From positions 243,394 through 307,393 of the forward strand of contig NZ_JAULSC010000002.1 in the NCBI RefSeq assembly GCF_030518195.1: a stretch of DNA of 64,000 nt, in the 5' to 3' direction. The position numbers and the translations under genes were made by a program. The stretch's first letter is position 1. Every line of letters starts with the position of its first letter. Positions 42,251 through 51,486 of this stretch are shown one piece after another. The notes below the pieces were generated by a model. The model ran no database searches. It was not told the DNA's origin and saw only the letters and a program-made list of their open reading frames with translations. Source of the DNA: Nocardioides cremeus. Its GTDB lineage: Bacteria > Actinomycetota > Actinomycetes > Propionibacteriales > Nocardioidaceae.

Positions 42251-43345
42251 ATGACCGAGACCCCCTCGCCCGAGACCCGCGCCCGCAGGACCCGGGTGGC
42301 CCTCGTCTTCGGCGGACGCTCCGGCGAGCACCCGATCTCGGCGGCGACCGCCGCCGGTGTGATGCGCGCGATCGACAGCGACAAGTACGACGTCCTGCCG
42401 ATCGGCATCACCCGCGACGGCGACTGGGTGCTGGCCTCCGGCGACCCGGCGCAGTGGGAGCTGGCCTCGGGCCGGCTGCCCGAGGTGACGACCGGGTCGG
42501 GCCCGGCGCTGGCGAGCCTCACCGAGGCGGGCCCGGTCGACGTGGTCTTCCCGCTGCTGCACGGGCCCTACGGCGAGGACGGCACCATCCAGGGGCTCCT
42601 CGAGCTGGCGGGCGTGCGCTACGTCGGCGCCGGCGTGCTGGCCTCGGCCGTGGGCATGGACAAGCACTACATGAAGCTGGTCTTCGCCGGCCACGGGCTG
42701 CCGGTGGCGCCGTACGTCGTGGTCCGCCCGGCCGAGTGGGAGCAGGACCCCGGTGCCGTGGTGGAGCGGGTGCAGCAGGCGCTGGAGTTCCCGGTCTTCG
42801 TCAAGCCCGCCCGAGCTGGCTCCTCGCTCGGCGTCACCCGCGTCGACGACCTGACCGGGCTCGCCGACGCCGTCGAGGAGGCCCGTGCCCACGACCCCAA
42901 GGTGCTGGTCGAGCAGGGCGTCGAGGGCCGCGAGATCGAGTGCGCGGTGCTCGGTGGGCGGGGCGGCGGGCCGGCCCGCGCCTCCGTGCCCGGCGAGATC
43001 GTCGTCGACCACGGGGCCGCGACCTTCTACGACTTCGAGGCCAAGTACCTCTCCGACTCCCACGCCCGCACCGAGGCGCCGGCCGACCTGCCGGCCGACG
43101 TCGCCGAGCGGGTGCGCGAGGTGGCGGTGCAGGCCTTCGACTCGATCAGCGCCGAGGGGCTCTCCCGCGTCGACGTGTTCGTCACCCCCGAAGGCGAGGT
43201 GCTCCTCAACGAGATCAACACGATGCCCGGCTTCACCCCCATCTCGATGTACTCGAAGATGTGGGAGGCCACGGGGCTGACCTACACCGAGCTGGTCGAC
43301 GAGCTGATCCAGCTGGCGCTCGAGCGCACCACCGGCCTGCGCTGA
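42251..43345 (+). CDS. ddl: D-alanine--D-alanine ligase
   Basis: The 364-residue ATP-grasp ligase has LHGPYGEDGTIQGLLEL, KPARAGSSLGVTRV and the metal-binding NEINTMPGFTPISMYSKM, all intact. It makes the D-Ala-D-Ala dipeptide for MurF, its upstream neighbour. Its stop codon (TGA 43343-43345) is the first three bases of a 22-bp repeat array. Confidence 0.95.
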   Translation: MTETPSPETRARRTRVALVFGGRSGEHPISAATAAGVMRAIDSDKYDVLPIGITRDGDWVLASGDPAQWELASGRLPEVTTGSGPALASLTEAGPVDVVFPLLHGPYGEDGTIQGLLELAGVRYVGAGVLASAVGMDKHYMKLVFAGHGLPVAPYVVVRPAEWEQDPGAVVERVQQALEFPVFVKPARAGSSLGVTRVDDLTGLADAVEEARAHDPKVLVEQGVEGREIECAVLGGRGGGPARASVPGEIVVDHGAATFYDFEAKYLSDSHARTEAPADLPADVAERVREVAVQAFDSISAEGLSRVDVFVTPEGEVLLNEINTMPGFTPISMYSKMWEATGLTYTELVDELIQLALERTTGLR

Positions 43346-43551
43346 CCCGGCCCGAATGTCCCACTGACCCGGCCTGAACTTCACCCTGACCCGGCCTGAT
43401 CTTCGCGCTGACCCGGCCCGAACTTCGCGCTGACCCGGCCCGAATCTCACTGGGTGCCCGATGCCGGAGATCCGGGCCGGCTCAGCGGGCTATTTGCGCC
43501 GGCTCGGCGGGCTATTTGCGCCGGGTCGGCGGGGGATCTGCGCCGGGTCAG
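43343..43551. repeat. 22-bp-period inverted repeat array between two ddl-type genes
   Basis: TGACCCGGCC(C/T)GA units start at 43343, 43365, 43387, 43409 and 43431, exactly 22 bp apart. The right half holds complementary units (GCGCCGG(C/G)TCGGCGGGCTATTT) with the same period, ending in GGGTCA at 43545-43550. The first unit gives the ddl stop and the last gives the stop of the opposite gene. The arrangement can fold into one long hairpin and may terminate both convergent transcripts. Confidence 0.88.
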
Positions 43552-44501
43552 GGAAGCGTGCGGCGGACGAGGTCGAGGACGACCTGGCCCAGACTGGTGC
43601 CCGAGAGGGTGCAGGCGAACGGCATCACCGAGGTCTCGGTGGTGCCGGGGGTGATGGCGGTCTCGAGGAGCACGTAGGAGCCGTCGGCCGAGACGATGAA
43701 GTCGGAGCGCGAGAGGTGGCGCAGCCCCAGGACCTTGTGGGCCTCGCGGGCGGTGCGGCCCAGGTCCTCGATCAGCTCCTCCGGCAGGTCGGGGCGCGAG
43801 AACGACACGAACTCGGCGGTGTAGCGGGCGTCGAAGTCGAACTCGTGGCCCTTCTCGTACTCCACCGCCACCGGGGTCAGGGCCTCGACGCCCTCGTCGG
43901 TCTCGATGCAGACCACGCTGACGTCGGTGCCGTCGTAGAAGCGCTCGACCAGGGCGTCGTCGCCGTAGGCGTAGGCGGTCACCAGCGCGGAGGGCAGCGC
44001 GGCCAGGCCGTCGACGCCGGTGACGCCCAGGGCGCTGCCGCAGCGGGTGGGCTTGACCACGACGCGCTCACCGAGGCGGTGCATCACGTGCTCCATCAAC
44101 GCGCTCGCGCCGATGTCGCGGAAGGTCTGGGCCGACAGGCCGACGCTCTCGGGCACCTCGATGCCGGCGCGGCGCAGCAGCTCGCGCGCGGTGCCCTTGT
44201 CGTGGGCGACCCGGCAGGCGCGGCTGCGGGTGCCGACGTAGGGCAGGTCGATCAGCTCGAGGAGGGTCTGGATCTCGCCGTCCTCGCCGAAGTGGCCGTG
44301 CAGGGCCGGGACGGCCGCGACCACCTTGTGCTGCTCAAGGGTGTGCAGCAGGTTGCGGTCGAAGTCGTAGGCCTCGGCCTCGACGCCGACCGCGCGCAGC
44401 TCGCGCACCAGGTTGCGGCCACTGGCCAGGGACACGTCGCGTTCGTGGCTCAGGCCGCCGGCGATGACGGCGACAGGACCGGGCAGCTGCTCCTCGCTCA
44501 T
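43548..44501 (-). CDS. Second D-Ala--D-Ala ligase-like ATP-grasp protein
   Basis: The 317-residue ATP-grasp protein keeps the Ddl landmarks PALHGHFGEDGEIQTLLEL, KPTRCGSALGVTGV and a SRSDFIVSADGSYVLLE block. In the last block the usual E-x-N-T-x-P-G reads E-T-A-I-T-P-G, so the metal-binding Asn is Ala. Activity or substrate may differ from the true Ddl encoded opposite. It is the last gene of a minus-strand operon with an Lrp-like protein and a DUF3515 lipoprotein. The ATG at 44501 gives the normal N-terminus. Confidence 0.8.
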   Translation of the reverse strand: MSEEQLPGPVAVIAGGLSHERDVSLASGRNLVRELRAVGVEAEAYDFDRNLLHTLEQHKVVAAVPALHGHFGEDGEIQTLLELIDLPYVGTRSRACRVAHDKGTARELLRRAGIEVPESVGLSAQTFRDIGASALMEHVMHRLGERVVVKPTRCGSALGVTGVDGLAALPSALVTAYAYGDDALVERFYDGTDVSVVCIETDEGVEALTPVAVEYEKGHEFDFDARYTAEFVSFSRPDLPEELIEDLGRTAREAHKVLGLRHLSRSDFIVSADGSYVLLETAITPGTTETSVMPFACTLSGTSLGQVVLDLVRRTLP

Positions 44502-44539
44502 GGGACGAGCGTCCCACATCGGGCGCGCGGCCCGGACAC

Positions 44540-45076
44540 TCACTGGCAGCGCTGGACCAGGTCGAGGTGCGCCTTGACCGGTGCGGCGAGCTCGGAGAAC
44601 GCCGCGAAGGACACCCCGCCCCGGTAGTCCTGGGGCACCACGACCTCGATCCGGGGCCGGTAGCCGATGGTGGTGCCGGTGACCGGCCCGTCCTCGCTCT
44701 CGAGCTCGGAGGGCGGGAAGAACCAGCCGACGCCGACGATCTCGTCGCACGACGGGGTGATCAGCTGCCGGAAGCCCGGCGGCTCCTCGACGCCGCAGGT
44801 CAGCAACAGCCCGTCGCCCCACGCGCGCGCGGGCGCGTCGGCGGGCGAGAGCTCGCGCCGCTCCAGGCCCGCCAGCTCGTCGGGCAGCGCGGCCAGGAAG
44901 GTCTCGCAGGTCGCCGCGGTCTCGGCGTCGAGGGTCGGGGCGCTGACCTCGACGGGACCCCCGCAGGCGCCCAGCAGCAGCAGCGGTGCCAGCCCGCAGG
45001 CAGCGACGACGCCCCGCCTGTTCGCGGGGGCGGGGCGTCGGGACGCGCTGCGGCGACGCGCGACCGGGACGGTCAC
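44540..45076 (-). CDS. DUF3515-family lipoprotein
   Basis: The 178-residue secreted protein has an Arg-rich N-terminus, a hydrophobic segment and lipobox LLLGACGG (lipidated Cys near residue 38). The mature part carries conserved cysteines and fits the DUF3515 family, usually found beside thiL and an Lrp-type protein in actinobacteria, as here. The function is unknown. The GTG start at 45076 lies 10 bp after the Lrp-like gene. Confidence 0.8.
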   Translation of the reverse strand: MTVPVARRRSASRRPAPANRRGVVAACGLAPLLLLGACGGPVEVSAPTLDAETAATCETFLAALPDELAGLERRELSPADAPARAWGDGLLLTCGVEEPPGFRQLITPSCDEIVGVGWFFPPSELESEDGPVTGTTIGYRPRIEVVVPQDYRGGVSFAAFSELAAPVKAHLDLVQRCQ

Positions 45077-45086
45077 GTCGGTCGGC

Positions 45087-45323
45087 TCAGATGTGGACGA
45101 CGGGGCAGGTCAGGGTGCGGGTGATGCCGTCGAGGTTCTGGACCTTCGAGACGACCAGCTTGCCGAGCTCGTCGACGTTGCGGGCCTCGGCGCGCACGAT
45201 CACGTCGTAGGGGCCGGTGACGTCCTCGGCGAGGGTCACGCCCTTGACCTGAGCGATCTCGGCTGCGACCTCCGCGGCCTTGCCGACGTCGGTCTGGATC
45301 AGGATGTAGGCCTGGACGACCAT
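45087..45323 (-). CDS. Lrp/AsnC ligand-binding (RAM) domain protein without HTH
   Basis: The 78-residue protein consists only of the AsnC-type effector domain (VQAYILIQTDVGKAAEVA, GPYDVIVRAEARNVDEL, VQNLDGITRTLTCPVV). It lacks the DNA-binding helix-turn-helix. Such stand-alone domains oligomerise and bind amino acids. It leads the minus-strand operon and is divergent from thiL. The ATG at 45323 is chosen because the domain starts there. Confidence 0.88.
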   Translation of the reverse strand: MVVQAYILIQTDVGKAAEVAAEIAQVKGVTLAEDVTGPYDVIVRAEARNVDELGKLVVSKVQNLDGITRTLTCPVVHI

Positions 45324-45505
45324 CGTGTTGCTCCTCAAGGGTTGTCGGCACGGCTCCGTTGCCGCGGACACGTCACCCGGATGTGTCGGCGACAACCTAC
45401 CTGCTGACGACCCCAGGGTCACTGCGGCCCCGCGTGCCCGTGCCGAGCCGGAGGCCCGGGTGCGTCGCCGCCCGCGGCGGGGTCGGCGTCTGGTGGGATG
45501 GGTCC

Positions 45506-46483
45506 ATGCCAGCGACGCCCCCGACCGACCCGCCCCTGGACCCCGCGGCGACCCTCGCCGACATCGGCGAGTTCGGCCTGATCTCGGCCCTGACCAGCTG
45601 CTTCGAGCAGGGCGAGCAGGTGCTCATCGGGCCGGGCGACGACGCCGCGGTGCTGCGGGTGCGCACCGGCCACGTGGTGGTCTCCACCGACCTCATGGTC
45701 GAGGGCCGGCACTTCCGCCGCGACTGGGCGGGGGCCGCCGACGTGGGCCACCGCGCCGCTGCGCAGAACATCTCCGACATCAACGCGATGGGCGGGCGGG
45801 CCAGCTCGCTGACCATCGGCCTTGCGGCGCCCGCCGACCTGGAGGCGCAGTGGGCCCTGGACTTCGCCCAGGGCTTCGCCGACGAGTGCGCGCTGGTCGG
45901 GGCCAGCATCGTGGGCGGCGACCTCACCCGCGCCGACCAGGTCGTCGTCGCGGTGACCGTGATGGGTGCCTGCACCGTCGCGCCGGTGGTCCGCTCGGGC
46001 GCCGAGCCCGGCGACGTGCTCGCGCTGGCGGGCCGACAGGGCTGGGCGGCCGGCGGGCTGGCGGTCCTGGGGCGCGGGTTCCGCTCCCCGCGGGTGCTGG
46101 TGGAGGCCTACCGCCGCCCGCAGCCGCCGTACGACGCCGGGCCGGCCGCCGCCGAGGCGGGCGCCACCGCGATGATCGACGTCTCCGACGGCCTGCTGGC
46201 CGAGGCCACGCACCTGGCGGTGTCGTCGGGGGTGGCCATCGACGTGCGCACCGACGCGCTCGACGTGCCCGAGCCGCTGCACGCGGTGGCGGCGGCGCTG
46301 GGCGGGGTCGACCCGGTCGCGTTCGTGCTCTCGGGCGGCGACGACCACGCGCTGCTGGCGACCTTCCCTGCCGGCGCCACCCTGCCGGAGGGCTGGTCGG
46401 TGATCGGCGAGGTGCGCGAGGGGGAGGGCGTCACCGTCGACGGCGCCCCGTGGAGGGGCGAGACCGGCTGGACGCACTTCTGA
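45506..46483 (+). CDS. thiL: Thiamine-monophosphate kinase
   Basis: The 325-residue PurM-like kinase phosphorylates thiamine phosphate to the pyrophosphate cofactor. Signatures are IGEFGLISAL, GPGDDAAVLRV, STDLMVEGRHF, NISDINAMGG, VGGDLTRADQ, MIDVSDGLLAE and a late SGGDDHALLATF. The ATG at 45506 follows GGTGGGATGG. It is divergent from the Lrp-like gene and convergent with rpmB, with a shared strong hairpin between them. Confidence 0.92.
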   Translation: MPATPPTDPPLDPAATLADIGEFGLISALTSCFEQGEQVLIGPGDDAAVLRVRTGHVVVSTDLMVEGRHFRRDWAGAADVGHRAAAQNISDINAMGGRASSLTIGLAAPADLEAQWALDFAQGFADECALVGASIVGGDLTRADQVVVAVTVMGACTVAPVVRSGAEPGDVLALAGRQGWAAGGLAVLGRGFRSPRVLVEAYRRPQPPYDAGPAAAEAGATAMIDVSDGLLAEATHLAVSSGVAIDVRTDALDVPEPLHAVAAALGGVDPVAFVLSGGDDHALLATFPAGATLPEGWSVIGEVREGEGVTVDGAPWRGETGWTHF

Positions 46484-46488
46484 CGCAC

Positions 46489-46523
46489 GAACGGCCGCCA
46501 CCCCGGTGGGGTGACGGCCGTTC
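46489..46523. terminator. Terminator between thiL and rpmB
   Basis: GAACGGCCG (46489-46497) pairs with CGGCCGTTC (46515-46523). The inner CACCCC/GGGGTG extends the stem around a GGT-type loop. It can act on both convergent transcripts. Confidence 0.75.
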
Positions 46524-46543
46524 GACGGCGGATCAGGGGGAGG

Positions 46544-46729
46544 TCAGCGCGAGACCTTGCCCGCCTTCAGGCAGCCGGTGCAGACGTTGAGGCGCTTGGG
46601 GGTGCCGTTGACCTTGGCACGCACGCGCTGGATGTTGGGGTCGAAGCGGCGCTTCGTGATCTTGCGCGACCACGGCCGGTTGTTGCCGAAGCCAGGCTTC
46701 TTGGCGCAGATGTCGCAGACGGCAGCCAC
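46544..46729 (-). CDS. rpmB: 50S ribosomal protein L28
   Basis: The 61-residue protein has the zinc-binding form with CDIC near residues 5-8 and CTGC near 51-54, plus the L28 core RPWSRKITKRRFDPNIQ and VCTGCLKAGKVSR. A zinc-binding form implies it is the zinc-replete paralogue; a zinc-free one may exist elsewhere. It is divergent from the DAK2 kinase gene across 206 bp. Confidence 0.95.
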   Translation of the reverse strand: MAAVCDICAKKPGFGNNRPWSRKITKRRFDPNIQRVRAKVNGTPKRLNVCTGCLKAGKVSR

Positions 46730-46935
46730 CGTGAACTCCTGAAGGATCGAGGTTGGGACGAAAAGATGTGCACAACTGTCCGTGCACAGCCGAACGAGTC
46801 GAGGGCCCGGGTGCTCCGGGCAACCGCATCAGAGTATCCGAGGGGCCCGGTGCTGGGCCAATCGTGGCCGACTCCCTGCCGTTCGTGACCCTTCGGGGGA
46901 CCACGCCCGTCACCAGCACACTAACGTGTGGCCCC

Positions 46936-48624
46936 GTGGAGCCAGTGGGACCGACCGGACGCGGGGTGAGCCTCGAGGTCGTGCTGCTCTTCGTCGACAT
47001 CGCCGTCGACGCCCTGGGCGCGGCCCGCGAGGAGATCGACGCCCTCAACGTCTACCCCGTGCCCGACGGCGACACCGGCACCAACATGTACCTGACGGTC
47101 TCCGCGGCGCGCGACGCCGTGCGCGAGGCGACCGGGGGAGACCCCGGCGCCGACCTCGGCGAGGCGCTGGCCGCCTTCAGCCGGGGCGCGCTGCTGGGTG
47201 CGCGCGGCAACTCCGGGGTGATCCTCAGCGAGATGATGCGCGCCATCGCCCGCCGTCTGGCGCGCTCGACCCCCGAGGAGCGCAACGCCGAGGTGCTCGC
47301 GCAGGCGCTGCGCCTCGCGTCCGACGCGGCGTACGCCGCCGTGGGCACCCCCGTGGAGGGCACCATCCTCTCCGTGGCGCGGGCCGCGGCCGAGGCGGCC
47401 GAGGTGACGACCGAGGAGCCCGGGGCGCGCACCCGAGACGTCTTCACGGACGCCGCCGAGGCGGCCCGCGCGGCGCTGGCGCGCACTCCCGGCCAGCTGC
47501 AGGCGCTGGCCGACGCCGGTGTCGTCGACGCCGGCGGGCGGGGGCTCAGCGTGGTCCTCGACGCCGCCGAGACCGCGCTGACCGGGCGCCGGCCCGAGCC
47601 GGTCCTGCCGCGGATCGGCCGGCACGCCATCCCCGTCACCACGCCGACGACCGGCTCCGGCCACCCGCCGGGCGCCGACCTGACCCCGGGCGGGCCGTCG
47701 TACGAGGTGATGTACCTGCTCGACACCGACGCCGAGCAGGTCCCGGCGCTGCGCGAGCGGCTCGCGGGGCTCGGCGACTCCCTGGTCGTGGTCGGCGACG
47801 AGCGGCTCTGGAACGTCCACGTGCACGTCGACGACGTCGGCGCGGCCATCGAGGCCGGCATCGAGGCCGGTCGACCGCACCGCATCCGGGTGACCCACTT
47901 CCACGACCAGGTCACCCAGCAGGCCGCGCAGGAGCGCGAGGCCGCCCGCCCGCGCGAGGGTCGTTGCGTGGTCGTCGTCTCCGCCGGCCCCGGTCTCACC
48001 GCGCTCTTCGGGGAGGCCGGCGCCGTGGTCGTGGAGGGCGGCCCGGGCCGGCGACCCTCCACCGGCGACCTGCTCGGGGCCATCACCGGCTGCGGCGCCC
48101 AGGAGGTGGTGGTGCTGCCCAACGACGGCGACTCGGTGCGCGCCGCCCAGGTCGCGGCCTCGACGGCCACCCAGGACACCGGGGTCAGGGTCGCGGTCAT
48201 CCCGACCCAGGCGCAGGTGCAGGGACTCGCCGCGCTGGCGGTGCACGAGCCCGGCCGCGGCTTCGACGCCGACGTGCTCGAGATGACCGCCACCGCCCGC
48301 CACGCCCGCCACGGCGCGGTCACGGTCGCGGCGCGCCAGGCGATGACGATGGCCGGCCCGTGCGAGCCCGGCGACGCCCTCGGCGTGGTCGCGGGCGACT
48401 TCGCGGTCGTCGGCTCGGCGCTGGCCGACGTCGCCACCGAGGTGCTCGAGCGGCTGGTGGTCGGCGGCGGCGAGCTCGTCACCATCGTCTCGGGCGCCGA
48501 CGACCCCGAGGGCGCCCTCGCCGAGCACTGCACCGCCTGGCTCGCCGAGCACCACCCCTATGTCGACGCCGTGGTGTACGACGGTGGGCAGGAGCGCTAC
48601 CCGCTCCTGCTGGCCGTGGAGTGA
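46936..48624 (+). CDS. DAK2-domain kinase (YloV/FakA-like)
   Basis: The 562-residue protein has an N-terminal DhaL-type ATP-binding domain (NVYPVPDGDTGTNMYLT, GARGNSGVILSEMM, DAGGRGLSVVL) and a C-terminal DegV-binding/YloV region. In Firmicutes, FakA phosphorylates fatty acids bound to DegV-family FakB. The role is less certain in actinobacteria, where the gene conservedly lies between rpmB and recG. The start is uncertain: GTG 46936 is used, GTG 46966 is possible. Confidence 0.85.
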   Translation: MEPVGPTGRGVSLEVVLLFVDIAVDALGAAREEIDALNVYPVPDGDTGTNMYLTVSAARDAVREATGGDPGADLGEALAAFSRGALLGARGNSGVILSEMMRAIARRLARSTPEERNAEVLAQALRLASDAAYAAVGTPVEGTILSVARAAAEAAEVTTEEPGARTRDVFTDAAEAARAALARTPGQLQALADAGVVDAGGRGLSVVLDAAETALTGRRPEPVLPRIGRHAIPVTTPTTGSGHPPGADLTPGGPSYEVMYLLDTDAEQVPALRERLAGLGDSLVVVGDERLWNVHVHVDDVGAAIEAGIEAGRPHRIRVTHFHDQVTQQAAQEREAARPREGRCVVVVSAGPGLTALFGEAGAVVVEGGPGRRPSTGDLLGAITGCGAQEVVVLPNDGDSVRAAQVAASTATQDTGVRVAVIPTQAQVQGLAALAVHEPGRGFDADVLEMTATARHARHGAVTVAARQAMTMAGPCEPGDALGVVAGDFAVVGSALADVATEVLERLVVGGGELVTIVSGADDPEGALAEHCTAWLAEHHPYVDAVVYDGGQERYPLLLAVE

Positions 48625-48640
48625 GCGAGGAGGTGCGGCC

Positions 48641-50851
48641 GTGATCTCGATGGACTCGCCGGTCGAGACCGTGCTGGGCGACACCGGCACCAAGGCCCCC
48701 AAGATCGCCAAGGGGCTGGGGCTGCGCACCGTGGGCGAGCTGGTCCACCACCTGCCCCGGCGCTACGTGCGCACCCGCGAGCTGACGACGGTCGACACCC
48801 TCGAGGAGGGCGAGCTGCTCACGGTGGTGGGCCAGATCGGCCAGACCCGCCGGCGCGAGTACACCGACCGCCGCACCGGGCGCACGGCGTACCGCGTCGA
48901 CACGGTGCTGCGCACCGACGGTCCGAGCCTGCGGATGTCGTTCTTCGCCAAGAAGGCGCACATGGCCGACTGGCACGAGCGGCGCCTGCCCGAGGGTCGG
49001 CGCGGCATCTTCCAGGGCAAGGTCGGCCGCTTCAACGGCGACTGGCAGCTGACCAACCCGCAGATGGTGCTGATGGGCACCGAGGGCGAGGACGCCGCCC
49101 AGCTCTCGCTCGAGACCCTCGGCGACCTCTACCCGATCTACCCGCTCACCAAGGGCGTCGACACCTGGGACCTGCAGCGGGCGATCACCTTCGCGCTGGC
49201 GGTGCTCGACGAGGTGCCCGAGCTGCTGCCCGAGCACGTGCGCGCGAAGGCCGGGCTGGTCGACGCCGGCACCGCGCTGGAGTGGGTGCACCACCCGAAG
49301 GACCACTCCCAGGTCACGAGGGCGCTGCAGCGGCTGCGCTTCGACGAGGCGATCGTCACCCAGCTCGTGCTCGCGCGCCGCCGGCGGGCGCTGGCCGCCC
49401 TCGGCGCCCGCCCGCGCGCCGGTCGCAGCGGCGGACTCCTCGACGCCTTCGACGCCCGCCTGCCCTTCGAGCTGACCGCCGGCCAGGTGGAGGTCGGCGC
49501 CGAGATCGACGCCGACCTGGCCCGCGAGCGGCCGATGAACCGGCTGCTGCAGGGCGAGGTCGGCTCGGGCAAGACGCTGGTGGCGCTGCGCGCGATGCTG
49601 CGGGTCGTCGACTCCGGGGCGCAGGCCGCCCTGCTCGCGCCCACCGAGGTGCTGGCCCAGCAGCACCACCGCTCGATCACCGCGATGCTCGGTGACCTGG
49701 CCACCGCGGGCCTGCTGGGCGGCGCCGACGAGGCCACCGCGGTGGAGCTGCTGACCGGGTCGATGACCAGGACCCAGCGCACCGGCCCGATGTCGCGGCT
49801 GGCCTCGGGCGAGGCCGGCATCGTGATCGGCACGCACGCCCTGCTCGAGGACCGCGTGGGCTTCGCCGACCTCGGCCTCGTCGTCGTCGACGAGCAGCAC
49901 CGCTTCGGGGTCGAGCAGCGCGCCGCCCTCACCGACAAGGCCGGCACCCCGCCGCACGTGCTGGTGATGACTGCCACCCCGATCCCGCGCACGGTGGCGA
50001 TGACGGTCTTCGGCGACCTCGAGATCTCCACGCTGACCGAGCTGCCCGCCGGGCGGGCGCCGGTGCAGACCACGGTGGTGCCCGTCGCCGACGCCCCGCA
50101 CTGGGTCGACCGGGTCTGGCAGCGGGTGCGCGAGGAGGTCGCGGCCGGCCACCAGGTCTACGTGGTGTGCCCGCGCATCGCCGGCGACGAGCCCGAGGCC
50201 GGCCAGGGCGACGTGCCCGAGGAGGAGCGCACCGACCGTCCGCTCAGCGCCGTCGAGGAGGTCGTAGAGGAGCTGCGCGGGGGCCCGTTGAGCGGGTTGC
50301 GCCTGGCCGCGCTGCACGGACGGCTGGCCCCCGACGCCAAGGACGCCACGATGCGCTCCTTCGCCGGCGGCGAGGTCGACGTGCTGGTCTCCACCACGGT
50401 CATCGAGGTCGGTGTCGACGTCGCCAACGCCACCGCGATGGTGCTCCTCGACGCCGACCGGTTCGGCGTCTCCCAGCTCCACCAGCTGCGCGGCCGGGTG
50501 GGCCGCGGCGGGCACCCGGGGCTGTGCCTGCTGGTCACCCACAGCGAGGTCGGCAGCCCCGCCCGCGGGCGGCTCGAGGCGGTCGCGGCGACCTCCGACG
50601 GCTTCGAGCTCAGCCGGGTCGACCTCGAGCAGCGCCGCGAGGGCGACGTGCTCGGCGCCCACCAGTCCGGCTACCGGTCCTCGCTGCGCACCCTGCGCGT
50701 GCTGCGCGACGAGGAGACGATCCTCGCCGCCCGGGGCGCGGCCGGCGACCTGCTCGAGAGCGACCCCGACCTCGCGGGAGCGCCCGCCCTGGCCGCGGCC
50801 GTCGGGCAGCTCGAGCGGTCGGTGGCCGCCGACTTCGTCGACCGCTCGTAG
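48641..50851 (+). CDS. recG: ATP-dependent DNA helicase RecG
   Basis: The 736-residue branched-DNA helicase has an N-terminal OB/wedge region, Walker A GEVGSGKTL, DEQHRFGV (motif II), TATPIPRTVAMTVFGD (motif III), LRGRVGRGG (motif VI) and the C-terminal TRG-like region. It rescues stalled forks and remodels recombination intermediates. The GTG at 48641 follows GAGGAGG. It is followed by rsmD after 11 bp. Confidence 0.95.
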   Translation: MISMDSPVETVLGDTGTKAPKIAKGLGLRTVGELVHHLPRRYVRTRELTTVDTLEEGELLTVVGQIGQTRRREYTDRRTGRTAYRVDTVLRTDGPSLRMSFFAKKAHMADWHERRLPEGRRGIFQGKVGRFNGDWQLTNPQMVLMGTEGEDAAQLSLETLGDLYPIYPLTKGVDTWDLQRAITFALAVLDEVPELLPEHVRAKAGLVDAGTALEWVHHPKDHSQVTRALQRLRFDEAIVTQLVLARRRRALAALGARPRAGRSGGLLDAFDARLPFELTAGQVEVGAEIDADLARERPMNRLLQGEVGSGKTLVALRAMLRVVDSGAQAALLAPTEVLAQQHHRSITAMLGDLATAGLLGGADEATAVELLTGSMTRTQRTGPMSRLASGEAGIVIGTHALLEDRVGFADLGLVVVDEQHRFGVEQRAALTDKAGTPPHVLVMTATPIPRTVAMTVFGDLEISTLTELPAGRAPVQTTVVPVADAPHWVDRVWQRVREEVAAGHQVYVVCPRIAGDEPEAGQGDVPEEERTDRPLSAVEEVVEELRGGPLSGLRLAALHGRLAPDAKDATMRSFAGGEVDVLVSTTVIEVGVDVANATAMVLLDADRFGVSQLHQLRGRVGRGGHPGLCLLVTHSEVGSPARGRLEAVAATSDGFELSRVDLEQRREGDVLGAHQSGYRSSLRTLRVLRDEETILAARGAAGDLLESDPDLAGAPALAAAVGQLERSVAADFVDRS

Positions 50852-50862
50852 GATCGCCCCCC

Positions 50863-51486
50863 ATGACGCGCATCATCGGCGGCAGCGCCGGCGGACGCCG
50901 CCTGAGCCCCCCGCCCGGCACCGCCACCCGCCCGACCGCCGACCGGGTCAGGGAGGCGCTGTTCTCCTCCATCGAGGCCGCCACCGGCTCGCTCGAGGGC
51001 CTGCGCTTCCTCGACCTGTACGCCGGCTCCGGCGCGGTCGGTCTCGAGGCGCTCTCGCGCGGGGCCGGGGTGGCGACCCTCGTCGAGTCCGACCGGCGCA
51101 CCGCCGGGCTGATCGCGACCAACGCGCGCACCCTCGGCTTCCCCCGCGCCGAGGTGCTCGCGGCGCCGGTGGCGGCCACGCTGGGCCGGGCCCCGGTGGC
51201 GCCGTACGACGTGGTCTTCATGGACCCGCCCTACCCGCTGTCCGAGGAGGACCTGGCTGCCGACCTCGCCGCCCTGCTCGCGCAGGGCTGGCTGGTGCCC
51301 GACGCGCTGGTCGTCGTGGAGCGCTCGCGGCGCAGCCCCGAGCCGGGGTTCCCCGCCGGCTTCGTCGAGGTCCGCTCGCGCAAGTACGGTGAGACGACCC
51401 TGTGGTCGGCCCACGCGCCCGTGGACGAGCCGGGGGAGACAGCAGCCGAGCCGGTCGCACCGGCACCAGGAGCGGGGGAGCAGTAG
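50863..51486 (+). CDS. rsmD: 16S rRNA (guanine-966-N2)-methyltransferase
   Basis: The 207-residue methyltransferase has RIIGGSAGGRRL, RPTADRVREALFSSI, the SAM motif FLDLYAGSGAVGLEAL and catalytic FMDPPYPL. It methylates 16S rRNA during 30S assembly. The last about 25 residues (PGETAAEPVAPAPGAG) are a disordered extension. Its TAG stop shares one base with the coaD GTG start. Confidence 0.94.
   Translation: MTRIIGGSAGGRRLSPPPGTATRPTADRVREALFSSIEAATGSLEGLRFLDLYAGSGAVGLEALSRGAGVATLVESDRRTAGLIATNARTLGFPRAEVLAAPVAATLGRAPVAPYDVVFMDPPYPLSEEDLAADLAALLAQGWLVPDALVVVERSRRSPEPGFPAGFVEVRSRKYGETTLWSAHAPVDEPGETAAEPVAPAPGAGEQ

Noticed and set aside
43343..43551. CRISPR array
   Set aside because: A 22-bp period without spacers, arranged as opposing inverted halves, is a REP-like structure instead.
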